A stretch of 64,000 nucleotides of DNA from Acidovorax temperans (GTDB lineage Bacteria > Pseudomonadota > Gammaproteobacteria > Burkholderiales > Burkholderiaceae_C), in the NCBI RefSeq assembly GCF_006716905.1, contig NZ_VFPV01000003.1, positions 738,125 through 802,124 of the forward strand. Reading direction: 5' to 3'. Under the pieces are notes generated by a model. It was not told where the DNA came from and did not search any database. It was given only the letters and a program-made list of their open reading frames with translations. The number at the start of each line of letters is the position of its first letter. Within the stretch, counting starts at the first letter, position 1. Below, one piece after another: positions 54,839-64,000 of the stretch. Both the position numbers and the translations under genes were made by a program.

Positions 54839-55771
54839 TCAACCCGCCACGGGCAGCGATTCAACGCACACGAAGTCACCCAAGCGGGCATCAAAATCCC
54901 AGCGCTGAGCAAAACGATTAGGGTATTGCCGCCCCAGCGAACCCGTGGGCTCTGACTGCATCTGCAACACCACCAGACTATTGGGTTGCCCACTGCGCAG
55001 GCGGCGCGACACGGCCGTGCCGGCCTGCATGGACCACAAACCTAGCTGGGGCTGCAACAAGGCCGGATGGTGCACATGGCCTGAGAGCAACATGTGGGCA
55101 CCCGCATCGCGCCAGCGTTGCACGGCAGTGTCGGCGCCGTGGGGCCGGTGGGATCGATCCTCTGCACTGCGAGCCACCAAGGGGTGGTGACTGACCACAA
55201 TGCGCCATGCCTGCGCGGGCGCAGACCGCAAGTCTTCCGCCACCCGCGTCACCTGCGCGGCCGAGAGCGTGCCGCGCTCATGCCGCCAGGGCCGGGTCGT
55301 GTTCACACCCACAATCCAGAACGGCCCCACCTGCCGCTGGGGTTCCAGCTGGGCGCCAAACTGCGATGCAAACCGTTGGTAGGCGCGGCCCCAACGCAGC
55401 CACCAGGCAAACAGGGGCAAGTCGTGGTTGCCGGCCAGCACCACGCGCTCATCCACACCGAGGCCGCACACAAAATCGTGCGCCAAGGCGAACTGCTGGT
55501 GTGTGGCACGCTGGGTCAGATCGCCCGAAACCACCACCACATCCACACGCAGCCGGTGCGCAAGCCGCTGCACTGCAGCGCACACCAGCGGGTCGTGCGC
55601 TCCAAAATGCAGATCGGAAAGATGCATCAATTTGTGCGTGGTGGCGATTGCCGTCGCTTGTGCTGAATGCAAAACTCCCGCTTCGTTCTTGCCAAGCCCC
55701 AGCTCCTTGTCAGCTTCCACCTTCAACGACGGGGGAACGGGCGCTGCTTCATGACCTTCGTGGCGAAGCAT
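54839..55771 (-). CDS. Calcineurin-like metallophosphoesterase
   Basis: Cytoplasmic dinuclear metal phosphoesterase. The ATG at 55771 has GAAGG 6 nt upstream and gives 310 residues; an ATG at 55834 and a short start at 55627 are alternatives. All metal motifs are present: KLMHLSDLHFGAHDP (DxH), VVVSGDLTQRA (GDxx), VVLAGNHDLPLF (GNHD), RIVVSHHPLVA and MLLSGHVHHPALL (GHxH). The region before KLMHLSDLHFG, about 47 residues, is poorly conserved. It is downstream of the diacylglycerol-kinase-like gene in the same direction. Pairing of a phosphoesterase with a lipid-kinase-like protein is common; the substrate is unknown. Confidence 0.9.
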   Translation of the reverse strand: MLRHEGHEAAPVPPSLKVEADKELGLGKNEAGVLHSAQATAIATTHKLMHLSDLHFGAHDPLVCAAVQRLAHRLRVDVVVVSGDLTQRATHQQFALAHDFVCGLGVDERVVLAGNHDLPLFAWWLRWGRAYQRFASQFGAQLEPQRQVGPFWIVGVNTTRPWRHERGTLSAAQVTRVAEDLRSAPAQAWRIVVSHHPLVARSAEDRSHRPHGADTAVQRWRDAGAHMLLSGHVHHPALLQPQLGLWSMQAGTAVSRRLRSGQPNSLVVLQMQSEPTGSLGRQYPNRFAQRWDFDARLGDFVCVESLPVAG

Positions 55772-55839
55772 GGCACCTTCGTGCCACCCCACGGCACCGG
55801 CACTTCCTGCGACTGCGGGCAGTTCCTGGCGCATGGTAT

Positions 55840-56901
55840 TCAGGCAGGCGCCAGCGCAGGTTCAGCCAAGGGCGGCGCTGCGGCAGGTGGTGCGTTGGCA
55901 GGGTCGCGCTGCGGCAAATGTTCCAGCAGCGTTGGTGCCACCAGCCACAGGGGCCGCGTGTGTAGCGAAAAACACAGAGGCGCTTTCATGCGTTCGCGCT
56001 CGCCATCAAAAGCCACCTTCACGCTGGCCTTGCGCCACCCAGCGGGAGCCACACTCAGCTCGGCACAGGCCAGGCTTTGCACGGCCGGGTCGCCCTCCAG
56101 CTGGCCGGTAGCGGCGCGCCATACCGTGCGAGCCATGGCCCAGCGGCTTTGGGGTTTGAGCAACACCACGGCCAGCATCCCGCCCTGCGCCACCGATTCG
56201 GCTTGCGCCAAACCCACCTGTTCCAGTTGCAAGGGGTTGTTGCCCACAAACAGCGTGCTGACTTCGTGTTCCTGCTCTTGCATCTGATTTCCCTGGCGGG
56301 TGCGCACCACCACGCGCCAGCGTCGCCGCGCCGAGGGGCGCAGCATGCTCCACACCGCAGCGGCCATGGCCACCGCGCGAGAGCGGCCCAGCTTGCGCGT
56401 GGCCTGCTCGCGCTCTGCCAGCAACCGGGGGTACAGCCCCACGCTGGCGTTGACCAAAAACACCCGGTCATTCACAAAGCCGACCTGCACCGGCCGCAAC
56501 TCGCCCGCGCGCAGGGCTTCCAGCAGCTGCAGCACGGCGGCTTCAGCGTCCAGCTCCAAGCCTTGCTCGCGGCTGAAATAGTTGAAAGTCCCCATGGGCA
56601 CCACGCCCATAGGCACACCGGCACGCAAGGCGGCTGCGGCCACCGCGTTGATGGTGCCATCCCCCCCCGCCGCCACCAGCAAACCAGCGTTATCACGTGC
56701 AGCCTCTGCTGCGTGATCCGCCAATTGAACGATGTCACCCCGCTCACGCGGTATGTGCCACACCACGGGATGGTCGTGCTGAGCGAATGCACCACTCAGC
56801 TTTGCGCGCACCAGATCCAGATCAGCCCCTGGCCGCAGTGGAACCACCACATGGATGGGACTGTGGTGATGAAGGATCATGGGACTGTGCAAATCGGTCA
56901 T
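55840..56901 (-). CDS. Diacylglycerol/lipid kinase catalytic-domain protein
   Basis: Protein of 353 residues with a DAGK catalytic domain. The nucleotide motif LLVAAGGDGTINAVAAAALR lies near 74-93, followed by GVVPMGTFNYFSREQGL. NDRVFLVNASVGLYPRL and TLFVGNNPLQLEQVG are typical of the YegS/DgkB-like fold. The family phosphorylates lipids such as diacylglycerol; the actual substrate is not defined. It is divergent from a PAP2 phosphatase, and the phosphoesterase follows on the same strand, so three lipid or phosphate enzymes cluster. The C-terminal tail is Pro/Ala rich. No strong ribosome site is seen. Confidence 0.88.
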   Translation of the reverse strand: MTDLHSPMILHHHSPIHVVVPLRPGADLDLVRAKLSGAFAQHDHPVVWHIPRERGDIVQLADHAAEAARDNAGLLVAAGGDGTINAVAAAALRAGVPMGVVPMGTFNYFSREQGLELDAEAAVLQLLEALRAGELRPVQVGFVNDRVFLVNASVGLYPRLLAEREQATRKLGRSRAVAMAAAVWSMLRPSARRRWRVVVRTRQGNQMQEQEHEVSTLFVGNNPLQLEQVGLAQAESVAQGGMLAVVLLKPQSRWAMARTVWRAATGQLEGDPAVQSLACAELSVAPAGWRKASVKVAFDGERERMKAPLCFSLHTRPLWLVAPTLLEHLPQRDPANAPPAAAPPLAEPALAPA

Positions 56902-57231
56902 GGGGATGAAAAGCGTGGTGGGCGTAACGATGCCTGTGAGGCCAAAGACCCGACACGGGGCCGCTATTCAATGATCACGGCGCAGTGGCTACAGCGCAGC
57001 CAGCGGGCGGCGCCTTGGCGCGTCGGCGTGCGCCTACAGGCAGAACTGCGCATCGCAGCGCTAAACCCTGTGATCGCAACGGCCCCCCTTGCTGGGGTAA
57101 AAACCACGCTGCCAAAAGCTGCACAGGCTGGCCATTCGCTCGGCTGAAGACGATTGCAGAGCATCCGCTGCGTACGCAGTAACAACGCTTCCCCGCCCCG
57201 GTTTCCTTACCCCAAAAACACCTTTGAATTC
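56902..57231. other. Divergent gap between the lipid kinase and PAP2 genes
   Basis: 330 bp. Only a small CCCC-TTGCT-GGGG hairpin near 57080-57096 was noted. No gene or repeat copy was recognised; it must hold both promoters. Confidence 0.45.
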
Positions 57232-58062
57232 ATGGACCTGCACACGCTCGCCACCACTGTAGCCCGCCACCCCATTGCCCTTTGGCTGCTGGGAATGACT
57301 GCGGGCGCCTTGCTGGGCAGTGGCGCCTTGTGGGCCTTGAAAACCCTGCGCCACCGCCCCTCGCCTGTGCGGCATTTGCTTCACGCAGCCAGCGCCACCA
57401 CTGTGATGCTGCTGAGCATGGCCGCAGCCGCTTGCGCCCTGCTGGCCGGGGGCGCATTGATGGCAGAGCTGGCCGAGGGCTGGCAGCGCACGGGCACCTG
57501 GAGCCGGGTGGACGAAAGCATTGCGCAGCAACTGCGCCTGCATGCAGACATGGCGGCCCTGCGGTGGTTTGGCGCACTCACCCACCTGGGAGACACCGCC
57601 GTGCTGACCACGCTGACCCTGGCGGTGACGGCCGCCCTGTGGTGGCGCAGGCACCGTTTATTGGCCGTTGGCTGGCTGGTGGCCATGGCGGGCAATGGGC
57701 TGCTGACCAAAATTTTGAAAGACGTGTTCGCCCGCGTGCGGCCAGAGCATGTGCATGGGGCAGCGCAGGCCGATGGGTTCAGTTTTCCCAGCGGGCACAG
57801 CAGCGCATCCATGGTGGCCTATGCCATGCTGGCGTACTTGGCGGTGCGGCTGCTGCCACGGGCCTGGCAGGTGCCCGCCGTGTGCTGCGCGGGCGCGCTG
57901 ATCTTCACCACCGGCTGGAGCCGCGTGGTGCTGCATGTGCACTACGTGAGTGACGTGCTGGCCGGCTGGGTGCTGGGCGGCACCTGGATGGTGTGCACCG
58001 TGCTCATCATGGACAGCATGGCGCGCTGGCGGGGCGCGCCCGCCGCCCTGGCGCGGCAGTAA
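57232..58062 (+). CDS. PAP2-family membrane phosphatase
   Basis: Integral membrane phosphatase of 276 residues from the ATG at 57232, with about six hydrophobic helices. The three PAP2 signatures are intact: KILKDVFARVRPEHVHG (KxxxxxxRP), FSFPSGHSSASMVAYAM (PSGH) and SRVVLHVHYVSDVLAGWVLG (SRxxxxxHxxxD). The family dephosphorylates lipid phosphates such as phosphatidate or undecaprenyl pyrophosphate. It is divergent from the diacylglycerol-kinase-like gene, which catalyses the opposite type of reaction. It converges with the biotin carboxylase gene, 11 bp apart. Confidence 0.93.
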   Translation: MDLHTLATTVARHPIALWLLGMTAGALLGSGALWALKTLRHRPSPVRHLLHAASATTVMLLSMAAAACALLAGGALMAELAEGWQRTGTWSRVDESIAQQLRLHADMAALRWFGALTHLGDTAVLTTLTLAVTAALWWRRHRLLAVGWLVAMAGNGLLTKILKDVFARVRPEHVHGAAQADGFSFPSGHSSASMVAYAMLAYLAVRLLPRAWQVPAVCCAGALIFTTGWSRVVLHVHYVSDVLAGWVLGGTWMVCTVLIMDSMARWRGAPAALARQ

Positions 58063-58073
58063 GACGGCGCGTC

Positions 58074-59801
<1,728 letters not shown>

Positions 59802-59822
59802 ATCAAGGCTCCAATGTTCTGC

Positions 59823-59933
59823 TCAGCACAGGGTGGCGAGATCGCCGTCGCCTGCTGCGCAGGCACTGCGATGTGCAGAAGCGCCCGCCAGGCGGCCGCT
59901 TTCTCCGCGATTGGCAATCAAAACTTTTTTCAT
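59823..59933 (-). pseudogene. Truncated duplicate of the biotin carboxylase 5' end
   Basis: Starting at 59933 the minus strand repeats the ribosome-site region and first 11 codons of the downstream gene (ATGAAAAAAGTTTTGATTGC, then CAATCGCGGAGA), giving [11 protein letters not shown]. It then diverges into SGRLAGASAHRSACAAGDGD and stops at 59823, 36 codons in all. The two ATGs are exactly 132 bp apart. It appears to be an old partial tandem duplication and might be translated as a short upstream ORF. Confidence 0.8.
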
Positions 59934-59980
59934 ATCAATGTTCCGGTGTTCTTTGAAAGTACAACCAACGCCACGAACCA

Positions 59981-61597
59981 TCAGGGCGCAAGCTCTGCAA
60001 ACGGCTGAATCGGGTTGAACCGCAACCAGGCCCCCACAGGGATCTGCCCGGCGCGGTCGAGGTGGTACGGGGCCACGCAGCCAATGACCGGGTAGCCGCC
60101 CGTGAGCGGGTGGTCGGCCAGAAACAGCACGGGCTGCCCGCTGGGGGGCACCTGCAAGGCGCCCAGGGCTGTGCCTTCGCTGGGCAGCTCGCCGGTGATG
60201 GCGCGGTCCAGCGGCACCTCGCCCGCCAGGCGCAGGCCGACGCGGTTGGACTGGGGCGTGACCTGCCAGCGCTGCGCGGCAAAACGGGCAATGGCCTCGG
60301 GGGTAAACCAGTCGGTGCGCGGGCCCATCACCACGTCCAGCACCACTTCTTGCTCCAGCGTGGGCAAATCAGCAGGCGGCAGCTCGGGGGCGGCTACCAC
60401 GCTGGTGGCTGGCGCGGGTTGCACGGCCAGCCAGTCGCCCACGGCCACGGGCGCGGGGCCGACATGGGCCAGGGTGTCGGTGGCGCAGCTGCCCATCACG
60501 GGCGCTTCGGCAAAGCCGCCGCGCACGGCGACGTAGCAGCGTGCGCCTGCGGTGGGTTGGCCCACGGCCAGCATGTCGCCATCGGCCAGGGCCACAGGTT
60601 CGTAACGTGGCACAGACCAGCGCTGGCCGTCGGCCGTGGTCAGCGTCAGCACGGCATCGGCCCCGGTGACGGCCACCACGTTATCGCCCACGCTGCGCAG
60701 TTGCAGGCCGCCGCCCACGGTCTCCAGCGCAGCGGCGTTGCTGGCATTGCCCACCAGGCGGTTGGCGGCCTTGAGGGCGGCCTGGTCCATGGCGCCTGAA
60801 GCCGACACGCCCTGCCTGGCCTGGCCGTGGCGGCCCAGGTCCTGAAAGACGGTGAGCAAGCCCGTGGCCCGCACCTGCAGCGCGGTGTGCCCGGCGGCCA
60901 GGTGGTGCTGCGTGCGGCCAGCGGGTTTGGGATCTTTTTGGCCTCCAGCGCTTTCTGAATAAGCGCTAGCAGCTATGTTTTTAGTAGCAATATCCACAAA
61001 GCGCACGCGGTAGCCGGGCTGTAGCAAGGCGGGTTGCGCGCGGGTGATGTCCCACATGGCCACGGGGGTGGTGCCGATGATTTGCCAGCCACCGGGGCTG
61101 GCCTGCGGGTACACGCCGCTGAAGGTGCCCGCCAACCCCACAGAGCCTGCGGGCAGGCGCGTGCGCGGGGTGCTGCGGCGTGGCACGTTCAGGACCGGGT
61201 CGCCACCGCTGAGGTAGGCAAAGCCGGGGGCAAAGCCGGTGAAGGCCACGGTGAACTCGCTGCCTGTGTGCCGGCGCACCACTTCCTCGGGCGTGATGCC
61301 CAAGATCTGCGCGACTTCGGCCAGGTCTTCGCCGTTGTAATGCACGGGGATTTCGATCAGCGTGTCGCTGCGCTCGGCGCCCTGCGTCAGGCTGCGCGCA
61401 GCAATGTCCTGCACCAAGGTTTCGGCCCGGGTGGCCGAGGCGCGGTACTCCACCAGAATGGTCCGCGCAGCGGGGACCAGCTCCTCCACGCCGTGGGGAG
61501 GATGCCGCTGTAGCGACGCGAGCAAAGCCAGGGTCTGGTCCAGATCGGCCAGCTCTACCAGCAGCGCGTTGTGGGTCACGGGCAAGAAGCGCAACAC
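59981..61597 (-). CDS. 5-oxoprolinase subunits B and C, fused (KipI-KipC)
   Basis: Fusion of PxpB and PxpC, which with PxpA hydrolyse 5-oxoproline to glutamate using ATP. The GTG at 61597 (GGAG 5 nt upstream) gives 538 residues. The PxpB half (about 1-200) has EEVVRRHTGSEFTVAFTGFA, PGFAYLSGGDPVLNVPRRST and TPVAMWDITRAQPALLQPGY. The PxpC half (about 235-538) has ATGLLTVFQDLGRHGQARQG, GAMDQAALKAANRLVGN, ETVGGGLQLRS and FLADHPLTGGYPVIGCVAPY. The linker at about 203-222 (KNIAASAYSESAGGQKDP) is encoded by a palindromic repeat. It can be mistaken for urea amidolyase or allophanate hydrolase subunits. Confidence 0.93.
   Translation of the reverse strand: MLRFLPVTHNALLVELADLDQTLALLASLQRHPPHGVEELVPAARTILVEYRASATRAETLVQDIAARSLTQGAERSDTLIEIPVHYNGEDLAEVAQILGITPEEVVRRHTGSEFTVAFTGFAPGFAYLSGGDPVLNVPRRSTPRTRLPAGSVGLAGTFSGVYPQASPGGWQIIGTTPVAMWDITRAQPALLQPGYRVRFVDIATKNIAASAYSESAGGQKDPKPAGRTQHHLAAGHTALQVRATGLLTVFQDLGRHGQARQGVSASGAMDQAALKAANRLVGNASNAAALETVGGGLQLRSVGDNVVAVTGADAVLTLTTADGQRWSVPRYEPVALADGDMLAVGQPTAGARCYVAVRGGFAEAPVMGSCATDTLAHVGPAPVAVGDWLAVQPAPATSVVAAPELPPADLPTLEQEVVLDVVMGPRTDWFTPEAIARFAAQRWQVTPQSNRVGLRLAGEVPLDRAITGELPSEGTALGALQVPPSGQPVLFLADHPLTGGYPVIGCVAPYHLDRAGQIPVGAWLRFNPIQPFAELAP
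60934..60990 (-). repeat. Palindromic repeat, in frame inside the pxpB-pxpC fusion
   Basis: Plus strand TTTTTGGCCTCCAGCGCTTT, CTGAATAAGCGCTAGCAGCT, ATGTTTTTAGTAGC. It codes for the inter-domain linker in the same frame as the puuD copy (Ile-Ala-x-Ser-Ala ... Ser-Ala-x-Gly-Gln). Confidence 0.9.
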
Positions 61598-61643
61598 AGT
61601 GTCTCCAGATTGCAGAGGGGCGTTGGACGTTGAGCGCTGGCGC

Positions 61644-62456
61644 TTATACGTGGTAGGTGCTATCGGGCACGTCCGAGATAAACATGTGCCCCGGCGCATG
61701 GGTCACCGCAAAAGGCACGCGCGATGCCATCACGGCGGCCTGGGGTGTGACGCCACAGGCCCAGAACACCGGCACCTCGCCGGGCTCGATGCGCACCGGG
61801 TCGCCAAAGTCGGGGCGCTGCAGGTCTGCAATGCCCAGCGCTGCGGGGTCGCCCACATGCACTGGCGCACCATGCACCGACGGGAAGCGCCCGGAAATCG
61901 ACACCGCATCTGCCACGCGGTGTGCAGGAATGGGCCGCATCGACACCACCATGTCGCCGTGCAGGCGCCCGGCAGGGCGGCAGGCGCGGTTGGTGCGGTA
62001 CATCGGCACGTTGCACCCTTGCTCGATATGGCGCACCTCGATGCCAGCTTCTTGCAAGGGCGTCTCGAAGGTGAAGCTGCAACCGATGAGGAAGGTGACC
62101 AGATCGGGGTGCTCTTGCCACAGCGGCCGGGCGTCACTCACCTCCTCCACCAGCTGGCCGTCGCGCCAGACGCGGTACAGCGGAATATCCGTGCGCACAT
62201 CGGCCCCTTCGGCCAGCAGCGTGCGGTGGTCGCCCGCTTCAATCACGTCAAGCACCGGGCAGGGCTTGGGGTTGCGCTGGGCATAGAGCAGAAAGTCCCA
62301 GGCCCATTCACGCGGCAGCGCAATCATGTTGGCCTGCGTCATGCCGGGGGCAATGCCTGCAGTGGGTTCGACCTTGCCTTCGCGGTAGGCCTGCCGGGCT
62401 GCACGGGCCTGGCGCAGGGCGGCTTGCAGGGATGGGTTTTGGTAGGTGGTTGGCAT
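61644..62456 (-). CDS. DUF1445 (UPF0317) protein, D-glutamate-cyclase-like
   Basis: Putative hydro-lyase of 270 residues; AGGA lies 6 nt before its ATG. Family landmarks are [60 protein letters not shown] and [20 protein letters not shown], ending [18 protein letters not shown]. The same domain occurs in mammalian DGLUCY, which interconverts D-glutamate and 5-oxo-D-proline. Its place between pxpA and pxpBC, the 5-oxoprolinase genes, makes a related reaction here likely: forming or using 5-oxoproline from D-glutamate. It is cytoplasmic, with no signal. Confidence 0.9.
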   Translation of the reverse strand: MPTTYQNPSLQAALRQARAARQAYREGKVEPTAGIAPGMTQANMIALPREWAWDFLLYAQRNPKPCPVLDVIEAGDHRTLLAEGADVRTDIPLYRVWRDGQLVEEVSDARPLWQEHPDLVTFLIGCSFTFETPLQEAGIEVRHIEQGCNVPMYRTNRACRPAGRLHGDMVVSMRPIPAHRVADAVSISGRFPSVHGAPVHVGDPAALGIADLQRPDFGDPVRIEPGEVPVFWACGVTPQAAVMASRVPFAVTHAPGHMFISDVPDSTYHV

Positions 62457-62488
62457 TGGAAATCCTGTGAGTGATCAGGCCAAGGGTT

Positions 62489-63256
62489 TCATGCAGGGTC
62501 TACAAAGGAGCGCAGCACCACGCCGTCTTGCTCCAGGGCGGCGCGCACGGCTTGCGCCATCTCCACCGCACTGGCGCTGTCGCCGTGCACACAGATGGAC
62601 TGGGCATCGACACGCGCCAGGCTGCCGTCGATGGCTTCGACCACGCCCTCACGCACCAGGCGCAGCATGCGCTGGGCTACCAGCGTGGCATCGTGCAACA
62701 CGGCCCCTTTTTCACGGCGCGAAACCAGCGTGCCTTCGGGCGTATAGGCCCGGTCGGCAAAGGCCTCGCCCACCACCGTCAGGCCTGCGTCGCGGGCCCA
62801 CTGCACCACCGGGGCACCGGCCAAGGCGACCAGCACCAGCGTGGGATCCACCGCCCGCACGGCGGCGATGACGGCTTTGGCCTGGCGCTCGTCGTGGGCG
62901 ATGGTGTTGTAGAGCGCGCCGTGCGGCTTGACGTAGCGCACCCGCGTGCCAGCGGCCGTGGCCAGCCCTTGCAGCGCGCCAATCTGGTACATCACGTCGG
63001 CCTGCAGCTCGGCGCTGGTCACGTCCATATTGCGGCGGCCAAAGCCCACCAGATCAGGGTAGGCCACGTGGGCACCGATCGTGACGCCTTGCGCCACCGC
63101 GGCGCGCACCGTGGCCAGAATGCCCGCAGGGTCACCCGCATGAAAACCGCAGGCCACGTTGGCGCTGGTGACCACGCGCAGGATCGCCTCGTCATCGCCC
63201 ATGCGCCAGGCGCCAAAACTCTCACCCAGGTCGCTGTTCAAGTCCATCGTTGTCAT
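62489..63256 (-). CDS. pxpA: 5-oxoprolinase subunit A (LamB/YcsF family)
   Basis: Acts with PxpB and PxpC in ATP-dependent hydrolysis of 5-oxoproline. The ATG at 63256 (GGAAGGA about 9 nt upstream) gives 255 residues, the usual length; the longer frame upstream is ignored. [74 protein letters not shown] and [17 protein letters not shown] are classic motifs, as is [20 protein letters not shown] near the C-terminus. It is the first gene of the minus-strand operon. A 15-bp dyad lies upstream. Confidence 0.94.
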   Translation of the reverse strand: MTTMDLNSDLGESFGAWRMGDDEAILRVVTSANVACGFHAGDPAGILATVRAAVAQGVTIGAHVAYPDLVGFGRRNMDVTSAELQADVMYQIGALQGLATAAGTRVRYVKPHGALYNTIAHDERQAKAVIAAVRAVDPTLVLVALAGAPVVQWARDAGLTVVGEAFADRAYTPEGTLVSRREKGAVLHDATLVAQRMLRLVREGVVEAIDGSLARVDAQSICVHGDSASAVEMAQAVRAALEQDGVVLRSFVDPA

Positions 63257-63390
63257 TGGCTGTTTTCCTTCCGCTTGTCTCAGGCCTTCAGTCTCAGGCC
63301 TGTTGTCTTGACGCCCCGGCCTACATGCCGGTGGAGCGTGAGGATGAATCATCCCAGCAAAGCCATCATTGTCAATCAATAAAACATCTA

Positions 63391-63405
63391 TTGTTCAACA
63401 ATACA
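63391..63405. promoter_or_regulatory. Dyad upstream of the pxpA operon
   Basis: TATTGTTCAACAATA is a perfect 7-bp dyad around one central base. It sits in an AT-rich island about 135 bp before the pxpA start. Candidate regulator site; the regulator gene is not in the window. Confidence 0.5.
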
Positions 63406-63439
63406 AGTTACATTAACCCACAAACTTTCACCAACCCCA

Positions 63440-63790
63440 GGCTCCCAGCGGGAGCCCCCCATGGCCATGTTCAGCCGCATGGCCTGGTCTTGCGAGCTTT
63501 GGGCCGCGGCAGTGCCCTTCTCCGCCCAAGCCGCGTTTTGCCGGGTGACTTCATCCAGCGCCGTCACCGCGCGGCTGGCCCGGGCGATGTCATCGCTCTG
63601 CCCAAGGCTGGCAAGGCTCAGGCCGAGAGGATCTGCGCCACGCTGTCCACCGCCTCAGACGTCGTGGCGCCCGCGCGGCCGGCCAGGCTGCGCACCTCCC
63701 CGGCCACCACGGCAAAACCCCCGCCTTGTTCGCCTGCACGCGCGGCCTCTACCGTCGCATTGCGCGCCAGGGTGTTAGACATGGCCACCG
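63440..63790 (-). pseudogene. Degenerate fragment of a methyl-accepting chemotaxis protein
   Basis: On the minus strand, [20 protein letters not shown] and [20 protein letters not shown] match the signalling tip of chemoreceptors. After a frameshift and stop near 63620 the match resumes in another frame as LDEVTRQNAAWAEKGTAAAQ, SSQDQAMRLNMAM. The N-terminal sensor, membrane helices and HAMP are missing. Several otherwise invariant positions have changed. It is a relic, not a gene. Confidence 0.85.
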
Positions 63791-63854
63791 ACGCAGGCCG
63801 ACGATTCCAAAGACGGAAGACGGTCCATGGAACACCTCTGGGTTGAGTCGAACC

Positions 63855-63893
63855 GGTGAAGTGCCCACACCAAGCGGGCACTCCTCGTTCACC
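63855..63893. repeat. Hairpin-forming inverted repeat
   Basis: AGTGCCC and GGGCACT around a 9-nt loop, with outer GGTGAA/TTCACC. It lies between the chemoreceptor relic and the 3' end of the permease gene. There is no T-run, so a terminator role is doubtful. Confidence 0.5.
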
Positions 63894-63911
63894 GTGGCAA
63901 TTCAGGCAGGC

Positions 63912-64000
63912 TCACATCCGCGAGGGCAGCCACAGCACAATTTCAGGCACTGCGTACAGCATCAACACCGCAGCCAGCATCACGAAGAACATCGGTGCCG
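63912..64000 (-). CDS. 3' end of a TRAP-type large permease (DctM-like), partial
   Basis: Only the last 28 or so codons are in the window; the gene continues past the right edge. The minus strand reads APMFFVMLAAVLMLYAVPEI, VLWLPSRM, then stop. A hydrophobic last helix followed by a Val/Leu-x-Leu-Trp-Leu-Pro ending is characteristic of TRAP DctM subunits. Identification rests on this short tail only. The substrate is unknown; the pxp operon lies just downstream on the same strand. Confidence 0.55.
   Translation of the reverse strand, partial: APMFFVMLAAVLMLYAVPEIVLWLPSRM

Noticed and set aside
59821..59860. Inverted copy of biotin carboxylase coding sequence (GGCGAGATCGCCGTC) in the duplicated region.
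   Set aside because: The match is about 15 bases with a common codon pattern and does not extend; likely chance.
59981..61597. Urea amidolyase/allophanate hydrolase annotation for the pxpBC fusion together with the biotin carboxylase.
   Set aside because: Allophanate hydrolase needs an amidase-signature domain, which is absent; the pxpA neighbour supports 5-oxoprolinase.

Overview
The window looks like a chromosomal segment of a Comamonadaceae betaproteobacterium, probably Acidovorax or a near relative. The reasons are the high GC content, Bug-type tripartite tricarboxylate (TTT) binding proteins, a fused UraD/allantoate amidohydrolase, a membrane-bound urate hydroxylase (PuuD), and many copies of a short palindromic repeat of a kind I associate with this family. 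The genus is an inference. No rRNA, tRNA, CRISPR array, prophage or replication origin was seen.

Layout. 1-12 kb, mostly minus strand: dcd, a small secreted protein, guanine deaminase with an intact IS630-family element inserted just upstream, and a BMP-type nucleoside/nucleobase ABC transporter (ATPase, two permeases, two binding proteins) with an adenine-deaminase-type enzyme. 11.7-26.7 kb: a LysR regulator divergent from xdhA-xdhB, a diguanylate cyclase, a Crp/Fnr regulator, a frameshifted porin, an EAL-GGDEF protein, then puuD, xdhC and uraH. 26.9-35.2 kb: gamma-glutamyltransferase, a serine hydrolase, and a tartrate/glycerate block (ttuC, Bug protein, ttuD) with a divergent LysR gene. 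35.3-40 kb: a GntR regulator, puuE, uraD-allC and an M20 hydrolase. Across the window this gives an almost complete route guanine/adenine -> xanthine -> urate -> 5-hydroxyisourate -> OHCU -> allantoin -> allantoate -> ureidoglycolate.

40.4-47.4 kb: malic enzyme maeB, a small unknown protein, an NMT1/SsuA-type ABC transporter preceded by a terminator/antiterminator leader, and a patatin lipoprotein. 47.6-54.8 kb: a four-carbon acid sugar (L-threonate type) catabolic locus: Bug binding protein, FadR-type regulator, GntP permease, ltnD, otnK, otnC, otnI. Two spaced sequence boxes recur in front of both transporter genes. 54.8-58.1 kb: a metallophosphoesterase, a diacylglycerol-kinase-like protein and a PAP2 phosphatase. 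58.1-63.3 kb, minus strand: 5-oxoproline metabolism (pxpA, a DUF1445 protein related to D-glutamate cyclase, a pxpB-pxpC fusion, a biotin carboxylase with carrier domain). The right edge holds a decayed chemoreceptor fragment and the 3' end of a TRAP-type large permease.

The most unusual structure is a dispersed palindromic element, about ten to eleven copies in 64 kb. Most copies are intergenic. Three lie in frame inside xdhA, puuD and the pxpBC fusion, each at an inter-domain linker and each in the same orientation relative to its gene. One more supplies the last codons and stop of ttuD. This resembles the behaviour of Rickettsia palindromic elements, and I know of no description of it here.
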